Source: Macrobrachium rosenbergii (taxonomy: Eukaryota > Arthropoda > Malacostraca > Decapoda > Palaemonidae). From it: 64,000 nucleotides of DNA. Under the pieces are notes generated by a model. The model did not search any database and had not been told where the DNA came from. It worked only from the letters and a program-made list of their open reading frames with translations. Where the stretch lies: the NCBI RefSeq assembly GCF_040412425.1, contig NC_089792.1, positions 21,203,289-21,267,288 on the forward strand, in the 5' to 3' direction. Every line of letters starts with the position of its first letter. Position 1 is the stretch's first letter. Position numbers and translations under genes: made by a program. This document shows, piece after piece, positions 13,750-27,984 of this stretch.

Positions 13750-14245
13750 ATATTCTTGTACAAATCTATATTTTTCAACTTACTCATATGTACTCTGTGC
13801 ACAGTGGCATTAGTATTATTGCATGATACTTCCCAATAAGTATTCAGCAATCAGTAATTCCGTGAATGGTGAGCTGATGAATATGTTTCCTTTCACCAGA
13901 TTATTGGTTATTGCTCAGACAGATTACATCATTTATCAAATGATGGATTTCACAAGGATCACAAATTGAAAATCTTTGGGCAAACAGGAATTACGGATTA
14001 CTTATTCTCTGGGTACACTTGTGTTTATGTTTTACGAAATTTGTTTGTGTTCATGAATATTCAGGATGAGTTGCATATTCTCTCTAAGCTATTCAGAGTA
14101 TACGTGTTTTTTTTATATTAGACATTAATCTATCTGTATAGTGGCGTGCGTGTATGTTCGATAGCTACAAAGACGCTTATTTATTTATGGGGATTTCCTT
14201 TTTCCCTTTTGTATGAATATTCCCTGCGTGCGTTTGTTTGTATTT
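13750..14245. other. No gene recognised
   Basis: AT-rich DNA with no coding or repeat structure that I can support. Confidence 0.5.
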
Positions 14246-14253
14246 GCACAGTA

Positions 14254-14375
14254 TTCGAACCTGGGCCTTTGGTTTAGCTTCAGCGATAGACAGTCGACTT
14301 TGACCTTTCTGCTATCTGTCTCTACTGTTTATCGCTGTATCTATCCAAAGGCCCAGGTTCGAAATCTGTCCCGGG
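14254..14375 (+). repeat. Perfect 19-bp inverted repeat with a tRNA B-box-like sequence (SINE scrap)
   Basis: The arms 14254-14272 (TTCGAACCTGGGCCTTTGG) and 14345-14363 are exact reverse complements around a 72-bp loop. The right arm includes GGTTCGAAATC, close to the Pol III B box. No A box is placed correctly, so this is not a tRNA gene. It is probably a tRNA-derived repeat scrap that became palindromic. Confidence 0.6.
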
Positions 14376-14379
14376 CAGG

Positions 14380-16370
14380 GGCACTTATCAATTATAATTC
14401 TTTTTATCAAAGGTATCCTTTATATTTGTTCTGGATATTTGTATCGGTCGATATTTTTTTAAACCGTCCTCTTGTAAAGGCCGATATATACTTTTCAGGA
14501 GGAAATCTTGGAAGAGGTAGAGCCCAATGTTTGGTTAATTAGATGAAATAACGACAAATGGAGAACAATCTTGTTTTTAAACTACTACCTTTGATCACTG
14601 TTTTGATATAGTATCAAGGATCGCTGGTTTTTGTAGATGAATCTGCCACTTTTTATGTGCTTAGTCGTGTTGAAAGATGGCGCTGTTGTCGCCCACTCAA
14701 CCCTGTTAACTCATCACTCCTGGTGGTAGACTGCTGACATTATGTCGTTTTTGTTGATGAAACGACGGTAGATTTCTCTAACGAGCCTATCTATGTTGAT
14801 TATTGTTGTCTTTAGGAAAATCAGTCATCCTTAGGCTTTTGTTGATCACCTGTGTTGGTGAATGACAACGGATTCTCTTTATTCACACTCTTGCTAGTAG
14901 ATGTCTTTGTCCATAAAAAAAATAGACTTTTCGTCTCTTTCAAGTGATGCCCTTATCTTTTCATTAGTTGTTATTGGAGCATGGGCTTGATGACGGTAAT
15001 GGATTGCCTGTCTCATCGGCCTCTACTTCAAAATAAGCTCTGTACCAATGCACTGATTGTGATGGCATATTGATCGTAGACTCCGAAGCTTCAGGGATTA
15101 CGGAGGCTGAATGGAGACCCGATGTTTGGACCTTTGAGTGAATCTCTTCGAGTGTCCTTCCCATTGGCCCCATTTCCCCGTCATACATGGAAACGAGGGA
15201 TTAATGGACTTAAATGAATATGGAATGTTCATTTAAATTTCAGTCAAATGTACTTGTTCCAGAACTTGCTCAGTGGTGTCCTGGCCTCTGTTTATTCAGA
15301 AAGGACACATTAACACGCATCACCTTTGGCATGAGCCTTACTTCATTAAGTCAGTTTCGTTTGCAATTAAAATCTACAGAATTCATTTTAAAGGTTTTTC
15401 ATACAGAGCTGTTTTGTAAATGCTTTATCTTGTGTTTCACTATTATTGGAATGTTGCCTCTTGCCTGCATGTCAACAGCCTCCCGGGATTAGTAATTTCT
15501 AGTCAAGATTACGTCAGGTGGTTTCAAGCAATGTTGACAGTAATTTAAACCATCACCGGAATATATCCTACTTTGCTATCCTGCATAATTACTATGCTAT
15601 GCAGTAGGGAACTTCCATTAACGCCTTTAGTACTTGTGTCCCAAGAACTAGTGAGTGCTTCTCGTGTTGCAGAGCATCAGAAGTCAAATTCAGCTGAGAT
15701 GCGACGTTGTCTTAATATCCCAGTTTCCGAAGGGTCCTCAGTGCGTAAGAATGGTCTTTTTGGTGTTGTTAATGTCAGTGCTCAAAAATTTCAGAGATGT
15801 TGTATTATTTGTATCTGTTTTAATTTCTCTGTAATAATCGTACAATAACTGAATCAGCTTTGCCATTATACAGTGGAGCAAACATTCCTCTTCCCCAGGC
15901 CTTTGAAACTTATTTTTCTTCTTATTCATACAAACATACACACAATGACTAATCACTCTGCATTACCATCAACACATGGGGACACCTGACATGTAATCCC
16001 ATCCACTGCTGGCGCAATTCACTTGTCTCCTTAAAAACCCTCCTCGCATCTTCAAGAGTAAGTTCTCAACGCCTTCTGAAAATATTCGTCCATATCGATG
16101 CAAGTTTACATTCTCATTTAATCACGTCCCTTCATTTCTGTCTTTCTCTCAGATCGAGAGTGGCTACTCCTGATGGGTCAACCCTTTGGTTCCTCATAAG
16201 TATTTTTTCTTTTTTTGAGGGGGGGAATGAAAGTACTACTCTCGTGACATTTTTCGACCTTAGCTGCAATTGACCACATTCGAACAACCAAAAATTGCCT
16301 AATTCACAGCTGATGCTAACAGAACTAAAATGTACTTTACAGAAATTGGCCTCAATTATATATTTATATG
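14380..16370. other. No gene recognised
   Basis: Short frames at 14964-15188 (minus), 15214-15492 and 15573-15848 (plus) have normal amino acid composition but no domain that I recognise and no convincing splice sites. Confidence 0.45.
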
Positions 16371-16377
16371 TATATGT

Positions 16378-16378
16378 A

Positions 16379-16444
<66 letters not shown>

Positions 16445-16447
16445 ATA

Positions 16448-16530
<83 letters not shown>

Positions 16531-16578
16531 ATATGTGCATATATATATATATAATATGTGTGTGTGTGTGTGTGTGTA

Positions 16579-16656
<78 letters not shown>

Positions 16657-16690
16657 GTAAAGTATGTGTGTATATGTATGTATATATCAG
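16378..16690. repeat. Alternating (AT)n/(GT)n compound microsatellite
   Basis: Four AT blocks are separated by GT blocks at 16425-16444, 16516-16531 and 16557-16577. Two GT blocks are followed by TATATGTGCATATATA, so part of the array has itself been duplicated. Confidence 0.97.
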
Positions 16691-17039
16691 TCATTCACAA
16701 AAGATCAACACAACGCGTGTATGTGTCTGCTTGTGCATTTCTGACCTGCATAAACATTTAAATTCAAGACCCTCTTCAATTTATGGTTGAAATAACGCGA
16801 GTTAAACTTCATGAATTTGAGTGTATTCCCTCCTGGAACAGTGAAAACTCTGTGGTATTTGGAATCCAATTTTAACACTCCATTACCTTTCGTACCCTGT
16901 GTCGAGCTGACTGACCCCACGCATGAAGTGATTGGAGGATCCAGGAAATAGCTGTACTTGGGACATCAGAAATGGTAGTGGACATTTTGCTGTAGATACT
17001 GTGGATTGTTTAGTGGATGGAAATTCACGGATGATATAA

Positions 17040-17241
<202 letters not shown>

Positions 17242-17829
17242 ATTTGCTTATACATTATATTGTAAATTAAACAGATATATATTCTGTAACGAGACCATAG
17301 TGCACAAACGTGCCAATGTCGTGAAGTTCATCCAGTGTATTTTTGGATAAAACCACCAAAGGTCAGAGTATCGCAATTATTCATTATGTACATCATAGCG
17401 ACATTGTCATGCAATTATTGAATATTACGTGACAGTTTACACCTATTCCCCCCTTTGACAATGCAGTGAGGTAAATAGCGGCGTTAAATTACATAGGCTT
17501 ACTCATTTTCGTTGCGAGTTAAATATAAACAGAAAGCAGAATAATCTTATTCTCTTTTCTTAACTTTTTTCCAGTTTGTACAGCTACTATATGTAAATAT
17601 CTTCAGGTCCACAAACTTTTCAAAGTACGAAAAGGTTTTTGCTTGGTTTGATGTATTTGCATATATTGCTGGCAAAAAGTATTTTTAGCGATGATCAAAA
17701 ACATTCTGTGGCATCATACAAAAATGGTCAATATTTCACTAAGAAAGCTTCTGCAGAAGATAAAGAGCTTGTGAGAAAAAAGGAAAGTGAAAATTGTCAA
17801 AATGTATTTCAATTGTCAAAGCATAGTTT
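17242..17829. other. No gene recognised
   Basis: AT-rich sequence. The frame at 17639-17893 runs into the fold-back element and shows no domain. Confidence 0.45.
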
Positions 17830-18332
17830 GCTATCCATTTCAGGGACCGCTAGTCATCGTTTTTCTCAAAAATCTTTCAAACTAATTATTTGATCGAAAT
17901 GGTACTTTGACTCAGTGTACAAGACACCTTCCGCTAATTTTTGGTAGTATAGTGCCCTGTCAAATGGTGTTAGTTAAGACGTTTGCTCTTGACTTACATG
18001 GTGTTGCCAAGCATCGCCAAACTGTGCATTCGAACGTCCTTTATCCCCATCCCGTCCCTCCCTCCTCCCTTCCCCTCGTCATCCCTCCCACAACCCACAT
18101 TCCTGGCCTCCCCATCTCCCCCCCCCTATCCTGTCTATGGGGAATAGCAGACGTTCGACTTTACTTTAAAGTCAAGAGTAAACGTCTCAACTAACACCAT
18201 TTGACAATGCGCTCTGTTACCAAAAATTAGCGGGAGGTGTGTTGTACACTGTCAAAGTACCATTTCGATCAAATAATTAGTTTGAAAGATACTTGAGAAA
18301 AACGATGACTCGCGGTCCCTGAAATGGATGGT
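17830..18332. mobile_element. Fold-back (MITE-like) element with 165-bp inverted arms
   Basis: Left arm 17830-17994 and right arm 18170-18332 are inverted copies, differing at a modest number of sites. Recognisable mirrored blocks are CCATTTCAGGGACCGC, AACTAATTATTTGATCGAAA and GTCAAATGGTGTTAGTT. The 175-bp centre is C-rich and non-coding. There is no transposase, so movement would have needed a helper from elsewhere. The class of transposon is unknown. Confidence 0.88.
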
Positions 18333-18629
18333 AAATGTGTGAAAATAATGTCACGAGAAGCTTATCTACCGAAAGTGTCTGTTCGATTTATATTAAATAG
18401 ATAATCTCTCAACTCTTGCAGATAAAACGTGAAAATTGCACTTTTCCTTTTTAGTTATTTTAAGCGTAAATGTTCTGAAAATTCTCCGGATAGATATCCA
18501 TTTCTAAGATGAATTGCTCGAAGTTTGGAATAAATGGCCTCATTGTCAGGATCAGTGAACGGAAAATCCTAAATCCTACCTTTCTCGGATTTATTTCACA
18601 TGCCCATTTTTACCAGTCGTATATCTAAC

Positions 18630-18851
<222 letters not shown>

Positions 18852-19102
18852 TTGAAGGACATCATTGTTTCATTGAACATTTTTTTGAACTGTGTGCTGC
18901 GTTTTTGTTTGATGTATTTTTTTCACTGGGCGTGTTATGACATGTCTGTGATGAAAGCCTAGTGTTTTTTTTTTTCTAAACCTGCAGTGTAAAAATTAAT
19001 CCTGGAATGAGCTTTGATGTCATAATGATGTCAAAAAACACAAAAGATTCTTGAAAAATGGAGAAAGTCTGACAAGTATAAAACATAGATCAAAAAGGTA
19101 GA

Positions 19103-19175
19103 GAAATTGTATAGGAACACTGTAGATCTGATGTCTAAGGTCACGGCCATTATTTATATAGGTCCGTAAGAGTTT

Positions 19176-19250
<75 letters not shown>

Positions 19251-19257
19251 GTATATG

Positions 19258-19330
<73 letters not shown>

Positions 19331-19400
19331 ATATCCAAAACCGTATATTATTTTTAATATTGCTGTCCAGTTTGTCATCATTTGATTGGATATAGAAAAA
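19103..19400. repeat. Tandem duplication, copy 1, with CT-GT-AT array
   Basis: Begins GAAATTGTATAGGAACACTG and contains CGGCCATTATTTATATAGGT, a (CT)n run (19180-19244), a short GT part and (AT)n (19267-19326), then ACCTATATCC and a block ending GATTGGATAT. The same blocks recur in order in copy 2. Confidence 0.9.
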
Positions 19401-19483
19401 TGAAATGATGTAGGAAGACAGTAGATCTGACATCTTAGGTTATTGCCATTCATTTATATAGGTCTGTAAGAATTTATAATCAG

Positions 19484-19533
<50 letters not shown>

Positions 19534-19605
19534 ACCTATTTGAAAAATCGTATTTTTTTAATGTTTCAGTTTAGTTTTGTCATCAATGGATTGGATATCG
19601 TGGAT
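19401..19605. repeat. Tandem duplication, copy 2, with CT array only
   Basis: Matches copy 1 on both sides of the array, but after (CT)n (19486-19528) there is only GATATACCTATT where copy 1 has about 80 bases of GT and AT repeats. Confidence 0.9.
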
Positions 19606-20700
19606 AAAAACCCTTTGTTTAGCCAGCTATTAATGGATTTATCCATTTACTTGTTTATTTGCATGTCTGTCATTTTTAGTTACTTACTCTTCTTTTTGCC
19701 CTGGACAAACCAGTTTTTTTCTTGGCAAATGCTCCGTAACAAAAAATTTTTGATCGATTTCATTTATAGCAATATTACTGATGTGTCATAGACAAAAATG
19801 TCAGTGTGATCCTTTTGTTTCATAAATCTTTTTCCAGTCCAGAGCCAGGGATACCTACTAAGGAGGAAATATTTTGGTTTTTGGGGGTGGGGGAGTCCAG
19901 CAATGAAGGAAGTGATAGACCTGTCTGCTAATGGATGAAAGGTTGCAAGTCAGGAAAAACAAAAGCGGGCAGAGAATTCAAGAGCTTGGGAGTTGTGGAA
20001 GGACTCTCAGTGAACCCAGGGTTGAAAGCTGAAACTAAAATAGTGCCACTTTTTATGTTATTTTTTGTAAAAAAAATAACACCTCGACTAAATAGAGAAT
20101 TATTTGAATTGGTGAAAATGTATGATAATTGGTCCTCGTTTTATAAATATATATATTGTTGTCTGTACTCATCTTATATGTTATTTATTAGAAATATATG
20201 AATTTAAAATACAAAGATGTTGGTCGGAAAATTTTTCCAACTAGCCTTCAACTTTCTGAAGGTATTTTCACCAAAATTTTTAAAAGAAAAATTCGTTTTT
20301 GCTAGTTCTCCGATCTTGTGTGAAAAAAGGAGTGATATACTCGTATATTAATAACCCAAAAGCGATTTACACTATGTAAAATATTCATTTCTTATTAAGA
20401 AGTTTCAGAATTCTCTTTGTTTTTTTTTGTCAGTGGGTCAGTGGGATATATTTTTTAAAAATATCCTGCATTTCATTGTATAAAATTCAATGGTCTGAAT
20501 GTTTTGTTCTAAATATTATCTTTCTTCTAAAATACACAATTATTCAATGGAAATGCCCCAGTCTCAACACCTCTCTCCATAAACTGGACGCTTTTCTGAC
20601 GAGGCCTTTATGATGTAAATGGTTCTTGAAATATTTATATTGCATTCCGGCACTTCTCCAGGAAGTCTCGAACAAAGGCTCTAAATTCAGCGTGTTTCTG
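19606..20700. other. No gene recognised
   Basis: AT-rich DNA with short frames only. No repeat structure stood out. Confidence 0.45.
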
Positions 20701-20938
<238 letters not shown>

Positions 20939-21349
20939 ATGTGCAACATAGAACGTATTTTAGTTACGCGTGCAGCTAGCCTTGGCCCAACGGAGTAAAC
21001 ATGATATGCAGGGAATTCATCTCTTGGCTGCTTCCTCTTGACATCATTTTATGTTTGTTGGAGAAATGAATAACGTACATAATTTACTAGAAGCATGTAA
21101 ACGTAAATGCATCACTCACAAAGCTTTAATATTACATTTTGGATGCCACTCAGAGCGATACATCTGTCGGTTGGCTGAAGAGTTAAGGGGAACCTCATTT
21201 GATGCTTGTCATATTTCTAAGATATATTTCACAATTTCTGTGTGTTTATGTATACATTTATTTGTAACGTTTCTCTTAACAGTGTGTGGCTCTGGAGAAA
21301 ATAACTATTCCATGAGCAGTTTCATATAACTGCACAGAATGCTGATCAG

Positions 21350-24000
21350 CATTCCATCAAACCCTCCTACCCACTGTTCGCGCAGACACATTTATTCATC
21401 CCCTCTTTAAACCACCTAGCTAACACTTTTTTGTCCTTCATTTCCTACACTCTTTCAATAGTTCCCAAATATGCATTCTTTCCATCATTCTTTTCTAGTC
21501 TTAATGAATTTGTCTCTTGATCTCCACATTCCTGACCCTTTCAATTCTTTTCAACCCATATTTACTATGAAAGCAGTGCACATCTACAGACTCCACCTTT
21601 TAAGTTGCATTTACATTCAGTATCTACGCTTTTCACTGATAAAGGAGAGTTGGCTCAACGATCTCTTCATAATTCCAACGGTGACTTCCGTAGATTGACT
21701 TCTAATCTTTAAGACGTCCATGCTATCTTTAATTGCTTTACGTTCCTGGTGTTCCTTTACCCTATAGCCTAATTGTCATACATTTACTCTCAGCTTTCAC
21801 TTCTCACAAACGCATTCACTCTTTGCTGATCTCTGCTCATCCTCTCTTCAGTAAACCTAATCGACCCTGTGTCATCCGCATTATGTGTATTATCCATTCA
21901 CGATGCGATACCTTATCGGACAATTTTGCACTTACTTCTATTGCTCTTTCTCCGGCTTCCAACAGCATCTATCCACAAAAACATTAAACAGCCACAAAGC
22001 CAAAATGCATACTTGTCCCAGCCTCATCTTAAACCAGTTAATCTTCTTCCAAGAAATTCAAACACGCCTTTCATTTTCTTGATAAACTATTGCTGTTTAC
22101 GTATTTTTTGTATCGTACTGCCTCAGCAACCGCCCGCCCCCCCACCTCCCAATTTGCCCTTTACAAACTGATTCCATTATATATATTTATATATATGTTC
22201 TTTATATATATATATATATATATATATTTGTCCCTTTACTTATATAACTTCTATATCTATAACTCGATATGTGTTTCTGTGTTTCATGAGGAACACTTGA
22301 TCCACACAACTTGGGCCTAAATCCAACTGCTCTTTCCCCATCAGTCTTGTGTCATCTAGCTTATTTTCTTATCATCTCATAATCCTACAGTTCCTGCTTT
22401 CTTGGAATACTAAGGAATATTATACCCCTGTGATTTTTAGTCTCCACTATCACCTGCACTTTAAAACGTTTCCTTCATCCAGACATATATAACTGACGCA
22501 CCTTGTCTCAAAATTTCACCACCATTCTATAGCATCTTACCTCGAATCCCTTCAAGTGCTGATGTCTTTATGTTCTTCAATCGCTTAATCGTCTTCCTGA
22601 CATGTTCACCGTTCACTTTTATGATCATTCTCAAATGTACATTAACTTCTTTCCCTGTTCCATCTTTCTCTCTTCTCGCTTCCATGTTCAGTATTTCTAT
22701 AATATAAACACAAAATCGACCGAGGACTGTACATCTTCAGATAGCGTGTTTTTAGTTGCATCTTTTATTTTCAGATGCATTTGCTAATTACCCTTTCTTT
22801 TTGCACATGCATCATTGAAGAACTATTGTGCCGGCTTTGTCTGTCCGTCCGCACTTTTTCTGTCCGCCCTCAGATCTTAGAAACTACTGAGGCTAGATGG
22901 CTGCAAATTGGTATGGTGATCGCCCACCCTCCAATCATCAAACATAACAAATTGCAGCCCTACAGCCACATGAGTTTTTATTTTATTTAAGGTTAAAGTT
23001 AGCCATAATCGTGCGTCTGACAACGATATAGGCCAGGCCACCACCGAGCCGTGGTTAAAGTTTCTTGGGCCGCAGCTCATACAACATTATACCGAGATCA
23101 CCGAAAGATGGATCTATTTTCGGTGGCCTTGATTATACGCTGCACGAAAAACTCGATTGCGCCGAAGAAACGTTGGTGCATTTTTTACCCGTTTTTTACG
23201 TAAACTCTTCTTCCTTTTCACCTTTGTCTTTACCTTCCTATCCATCTTCTTGTTTTCCTGGACAAGTTCTTCCTTTCTGTCTTGTAATTCCATCACAGAT
23301 ATTTTCTGCTTTGCCCGCACCTAACTTCTCATTCGCCTCTCGCGCCACACTTTTCGTTCTGTTCCTACTTCCCATCTCCTGAAGACCACACTTGCTCCCT
23401 GCTACCTCTGTGACCCTGTCCTGTAATTTTACAGACCTCATATTCTCATCAGAATTTCGTGTCTTTAACCCTAGACCATTTTTCAAACAATTTCTGCCTA
23501 TGTTTTCTCCTCAATTCTTTAGCATCAAACTAACTTTTCTCAATTACCTATATAGCTAAATTTTTACCCATGCTTCTCCAACTTAAAATTCCATATTCCA
23601 TAACTTTTTCTTCAATCAGATAATGATCAGATATACTCCAGGCACTCCTCTTCTCACCATTCCATCCGACAACTTATCCTTCCATCCACTCTTTACAAAC
23701 ATTTGACCTAATAAACTCTTTTCTTCACTTTTTTTTCAAGTATATTTATATATTTTTTTAATAGGAAGCCCAGTATTTCCAAAAATCAGGTTCCTTTCTA
23801 AACACAATGTCACAAGACATTTACTGGGGAAAATCAACATCTTCCCACCGCACCATTTCTTTTACTATTTTTCCTTTTATATTTAGAACACATTGCACAA
23901 TCATCCTGTCATGCTTACCAAAATTAGCAAGCCATAATTTCAGACCTTTGCAAATATTAAATCTCTAATACCATTCCTTCCAATCCAATCACATAATAAC
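21350..24000 (-). pseudogene. Degenerate LINE, minus strand
   Basis: Read on the minus strand, motifs occur in LINE order. There is an endonuclease-end SDHYLIEEKV (about 23635-23603), a linker EVAGSKCGLQEMG (within 23486-23238), KNIKTSALEGIRGKML (about 22578-22531), GKEQLDLGPSCVDQVFLMKH (about 22339-22278) for the usual EQ-GFR-G-VDQ motif, and NADD in place of YADD (about 21885-21868), followed by RVNV. Many stops and shifts separate these pieces. A dispersed repeat (22817-23189) and a short (AT)n run (22200-22228) interrupt it. The motif wording is close to that of the plus-strand LINE at 56800-58850, so both may be of one clade. Confidence 0.75.
22817..23189 (+). repeat. Dispersed stem-loop element, copy 1
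   Basis: First of four copies in the window (others near 35490, 42526 and 52699). It has the GTGCCGGCTTTGTCTGTCCG head, an inverted pair around the TGAGGCTAGA / TCTAGCCTCA region (right arm partly decayed), CCGAAAGATGG..TTTTCGGTGG, and a terminal GCGCCGAAGAAACGTTGGTGC followed by TTTTTT. It lies inside the minus-strand LINE. No coding sequence is present. Confidence 0.9.
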
Positions 24001-24037
24001 TCATTATTTCAACTTTTTCTCCTACCAGAGTTTATAC

Positions 24038-24182
<145 letters not shown>

Positions 24183-24315
24183 GGTACGAAATTCATCACG
24201 TTGTTATTGTGCACATTGATAGAATACTTTATGCACTAATCGTTAAATCCCATGGTGTCTTATGAACCTTAGCTGTCATTTATTTACCTTTGAATCAGCT
24301 ATTTGTTATGGGTCA

Positions 24316-24402
24316 CCACACACACACACACACACAAAACACACGCATATATATTTGTATTTGTGTGTCTGTTTGTGTAGAGAGAGAGAGAGAGAGAGAG
24401 AT
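24316..24402. repeat. Short (CA)n and (GA)n runs
   Basis: CA repeats at 24316-24336 and GA repeats at 24379-24401, with GT-rich sequence between. Confidence 0.92.
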
Positions 24403-24870
24403 ACATACACTTGCAATCGCTTCCTTAACTATCTTTAGTAAAATGTAATTTGTAATACACTTTTTTGTATATTCCGTGACACAGATATATATCTTGTAAA
24501 ATGAATATGCACATTTACTCGGATAACGTAAAAATAATGTTTAATCGGAACTTTTCCAGTCGTTTTCGGGAAAGAAAAATAGTCAGTATAGACCACCAAT
24601 CCGCCTGTTTTTTTTTTTTTTTCGTAGTATTGCAAACATTTTTTTGTCAACATTCCCGACTGACGCTTGTTTTGATGTTTCATGCTTTTCGGAATTAGTG
24701 TTTGATGAGCGCGGATCCCGACTGTGTTTTCTTGCTCTGGCAACACTCGAACAGAATTTCGAACTTCATCTCGTTCCGACTACGTGTTGGGGATTTACTC
24801 TTTTCGTTTGCTTGATGATGAAAGAACGGCCTTCGCTCTACTGTTGACATTTGAGTTCTTAGAATTGTAA
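24403..24870. other. No gene recognised
   Basis: Contains a 16-base T run near 24608. Short frames on both strands have no recognisable domain. Confidence 0.45.
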
Positions 24871-25180
<310 letters not shown>

Positions 25181-26062
25181 TATGTATTAGATTCCTCATT
25201 AGTTTCCTTCCTACGTCGTGGTTAATTACCTGGTCACAACCATGAGCGTATCATTTTCCTAAACTACCTAAGCTAAGGGTTTTTTGGGTTTACGCAGTAG
25301 TCCTCAGCTGCTGCTATCTCTGTATGGTCTATAACATTGAATTAAAGAAGTCAAAAGCTGCTTTTTATTTTCTTTGTTTACCGAAAATCAATGAATTGCA
25401 TTATTGCAGTATTGGCTCTCTCTTTTCCCCTTAATCATTTACTCACTGTCACACACACACACACACACACACACGGGGTGTATTTAGATTTTTTCCTTTA
25501 AAATGTAGCCTTTTAAGTACTTGTCACCCTTCACAGAGTCCTGCACATGACATTAACATTTTATTATGAACTTTCACATCTTTTCATTTCATTCTCATTT
25601 ATGTTTCGGTCTATACTGATAAGTTTGCTAATACAGTATTTATTATTTTTGGTCTAGTTTACATAACATTAGTAGTCTGCGCTTTTTTCTTCATAAATAC
25701 AATACAAAATAGAACAAATATTTTATTTTTCATTGTTGCATGAATTAAGTCAGCTTTTTTACTTGTTTATTTTCTGTCTTGATGTATTTCTCCCGCTTTT
25801 TTTGTGGTTGCATATTTTCCACTTTTCATGGTTTTATACAGTTCGTACATTTTACGGAAAAAGAAATCGTTCTTGGCGAAGGACTGGTTTCATCATTAAT
25901 GAGACTGAATATTTTACAAGTTGATTTATTAATAAATAACGAAGTTAGGAATTATGGTGAAATCCACTGAACCACTGACTGAACTTTTTCGTTTATATCT
26001 TTTTGTTATTTAACATTTTCTGCTTTTCTGTAAGCAACATGATTTTCATTACTTGTCAATTC

Positions 26063-26065
<3 letters not shown>
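25181..26065. other. No gene recognised; short (CA)n at 25450-25474
   Basis: AT-rich DNA. The overlapping frames at 25733-25970 are short and have no motif. Confidence 0.45.
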
Positions 26066-26119
<54 letters not shown>

Positions 26120-26330
26120 TTTTTAAGAGGGTGAGAGGAAAAGGTTTTCAGAGTTTTATAACGGAAAGAAATGGTTTTTATTTATAAAGAGAGAGAGAGA
26201 GAGAGAGAGAGATTTTATGAGAGGAAAAGGTTTTCCAGACTTTATAGATAAGAAATTTTTTTGAATCAAATTTTAATTCCAGACATAGAGAGAATTACTT
26301 TGATTCAGAGAGAGAGAGAGAGAGACAGGT
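26066..26330. repeat. Three (GA)n runs in a small tandem duplication
   Basis: GA repeats at 26066-26120, 26188-26212 and 26308-26326. The first two are followed by related segments containing GAGAGGAAAAGGTTTTC and then ACTTTATA/GTTTTATA, giving a unit of about 95-100 bp. Confidence 0.85.
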
Positions 26331-27749
26331 AAAGAAGCTCTGTTTTTATAAGCTATAAAAATGGCGAACATAGTCACAGGTGTTAACGTTTGGTACCCAC
26401 ATCATGGGTTTCCTTTTACAAGTTATTTGGGTCATCCAGTCTTTTATTTATTTATTGCCGCAGCCAACAAAGTTTGGAGGATATAAGGTTTGCTCTCGTG
26501 ACAGAGTGTTAATAAAATATCTGGACAGTCTATGTGGACGAAACTAATCCAACCAGTGAATGAACACTTTCATTTGGTTGCCCAGTATTTCAAGTGATGA
26601 CGTTTTGAGGAAAATGTCAATGAAGATTTGATGATTAGCGGTTTTGGAATCATCTTTTTCTATAAGAATGAATAGAGATCATTAATGTCACCCCACACAA
26701 ATGAAACCTGGCAACCAGCACCACAGATGATGTAACCAAGTACACTCATGATGAGAATTTGTATCTACAACTCAGTACCTTGTTCAATGTTGGGAAGCTT
26801 GTTTGTGATAAAATAATTAATCTATTTTTCATCATATTGGACTACTGTTCTGGCCCTTTAGATTTAGCCTTTCATACAGTAGCAGATACTAAGTAACATT
26901 CACTATTACTGTCTTCCAGCATCTTGATATCAAAGCTGTACAATATAAAGGCCTCAACATTTTATCTCAGTCGGGTGAACCTCCCCTCGACCCCTTCCCC
27001 CCTACAGAAATACTCACTGACTCTCAAAGTGTACTGTCCCGTGGGTTCCCCTACAGCTCTCCCAGCTCTCTAGTGATGACCAGATTTTTCTATTATCATT
27101 AGGACATGAGTTTTTAAACATCATATCATGGAACATTTTTAGTTTCAAGCAGACGTGCTTCTCTCAAGATGTTCTGTGCAAACTTTATAAAAATCATTCC
27201 ATTGCAAGAGACCCGTCCTTGGCCACACGAAATTGTCGTCTTTGACTCAGTTCTTGAAGACTCAAGGCCTTTTAAACCTCATCGATTCCATGTACGGATC
27301 ACTTACTAGGTCATCTAGAAGTTTGCTTACTTTCATATGGCACAAATCACTGGATAACACAATGAAAGTGATTACTTACCGGAACGACAGATTTCATGTT
27401 TGTTTTTCCTTGGAGAGCCACACAAACTTTGATCGATAATGCATGGTCTTAGATGACGGGTACATTATTACAACAATAATTCACTTTAAAATAACCATCA
27501 CTCGAAACAGTTTAAAGAACTTACACGATTATGTCAAAATCGCCGTTTTCTCAGTAGCGACGTTCCATGTCCTGCACCTTCTTCAAAAATTGTATTTGCA
27601 TTATTTTGTTGATATGACTATAAATATATACAAAATAGTGCAAGTACAATTTTAGCGTCATGGATGGACCTATGTACCATTACGTATGTTGTTACTGTGT
27701 ATACGAATACCATTTTATAATGCTTCTCTTGGACTTTCTTATTACCGCC

Positions 27750-27750
<1 letters not shown>
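26331..27750. other. No gene recognised
   Basis: A 1.4 kb stretch without microsatellites. Frames at 27233-27439 and 27443-27655 have ordinary composition but no recognisable domain. Confidence 0.4.

Positions 27751-27752
<2 letters not shown>

Positions 27753-27821
<69 letters not shown>
27753..27821. repeat. (ATT)n microsatellite
   Basis: About 23 trinucleotide units. The polyisoleucine and polyasparagine frames are translations of it. Confidence 0.98.
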
Positions 27822-27824
<3 letters not shown>

Positions 27825-27912
27825 CAGCAGTGTTTGAGAGTAGCTCGTCAATCTTCTTGTATTCTAAATGAAATTTTATACTGTCTATATTATGTTTGCA
27901 CTTCGTATTTGA

Positions 27913-27916
<4 letters not shown>

Positions 27917-27984
<68 letters not shown>

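Noticed and set aside
16295..16790. Long open frames rich in YI/IY, also at 537-893, 9808-10134, 12913-13215, 20626-20979, 24871-25245, 48061-48392, 49418-49735 and similar
   Set aside because: They are translations of (AT)n, open in several frames and on both strands; no protein is implied.
22877..23080. Open frames inside the dispersed stem-loop elements (also 52694-52942)
   Set aside because: The frames are not conserved among the four copies, whereas the stem-loops mostly are.
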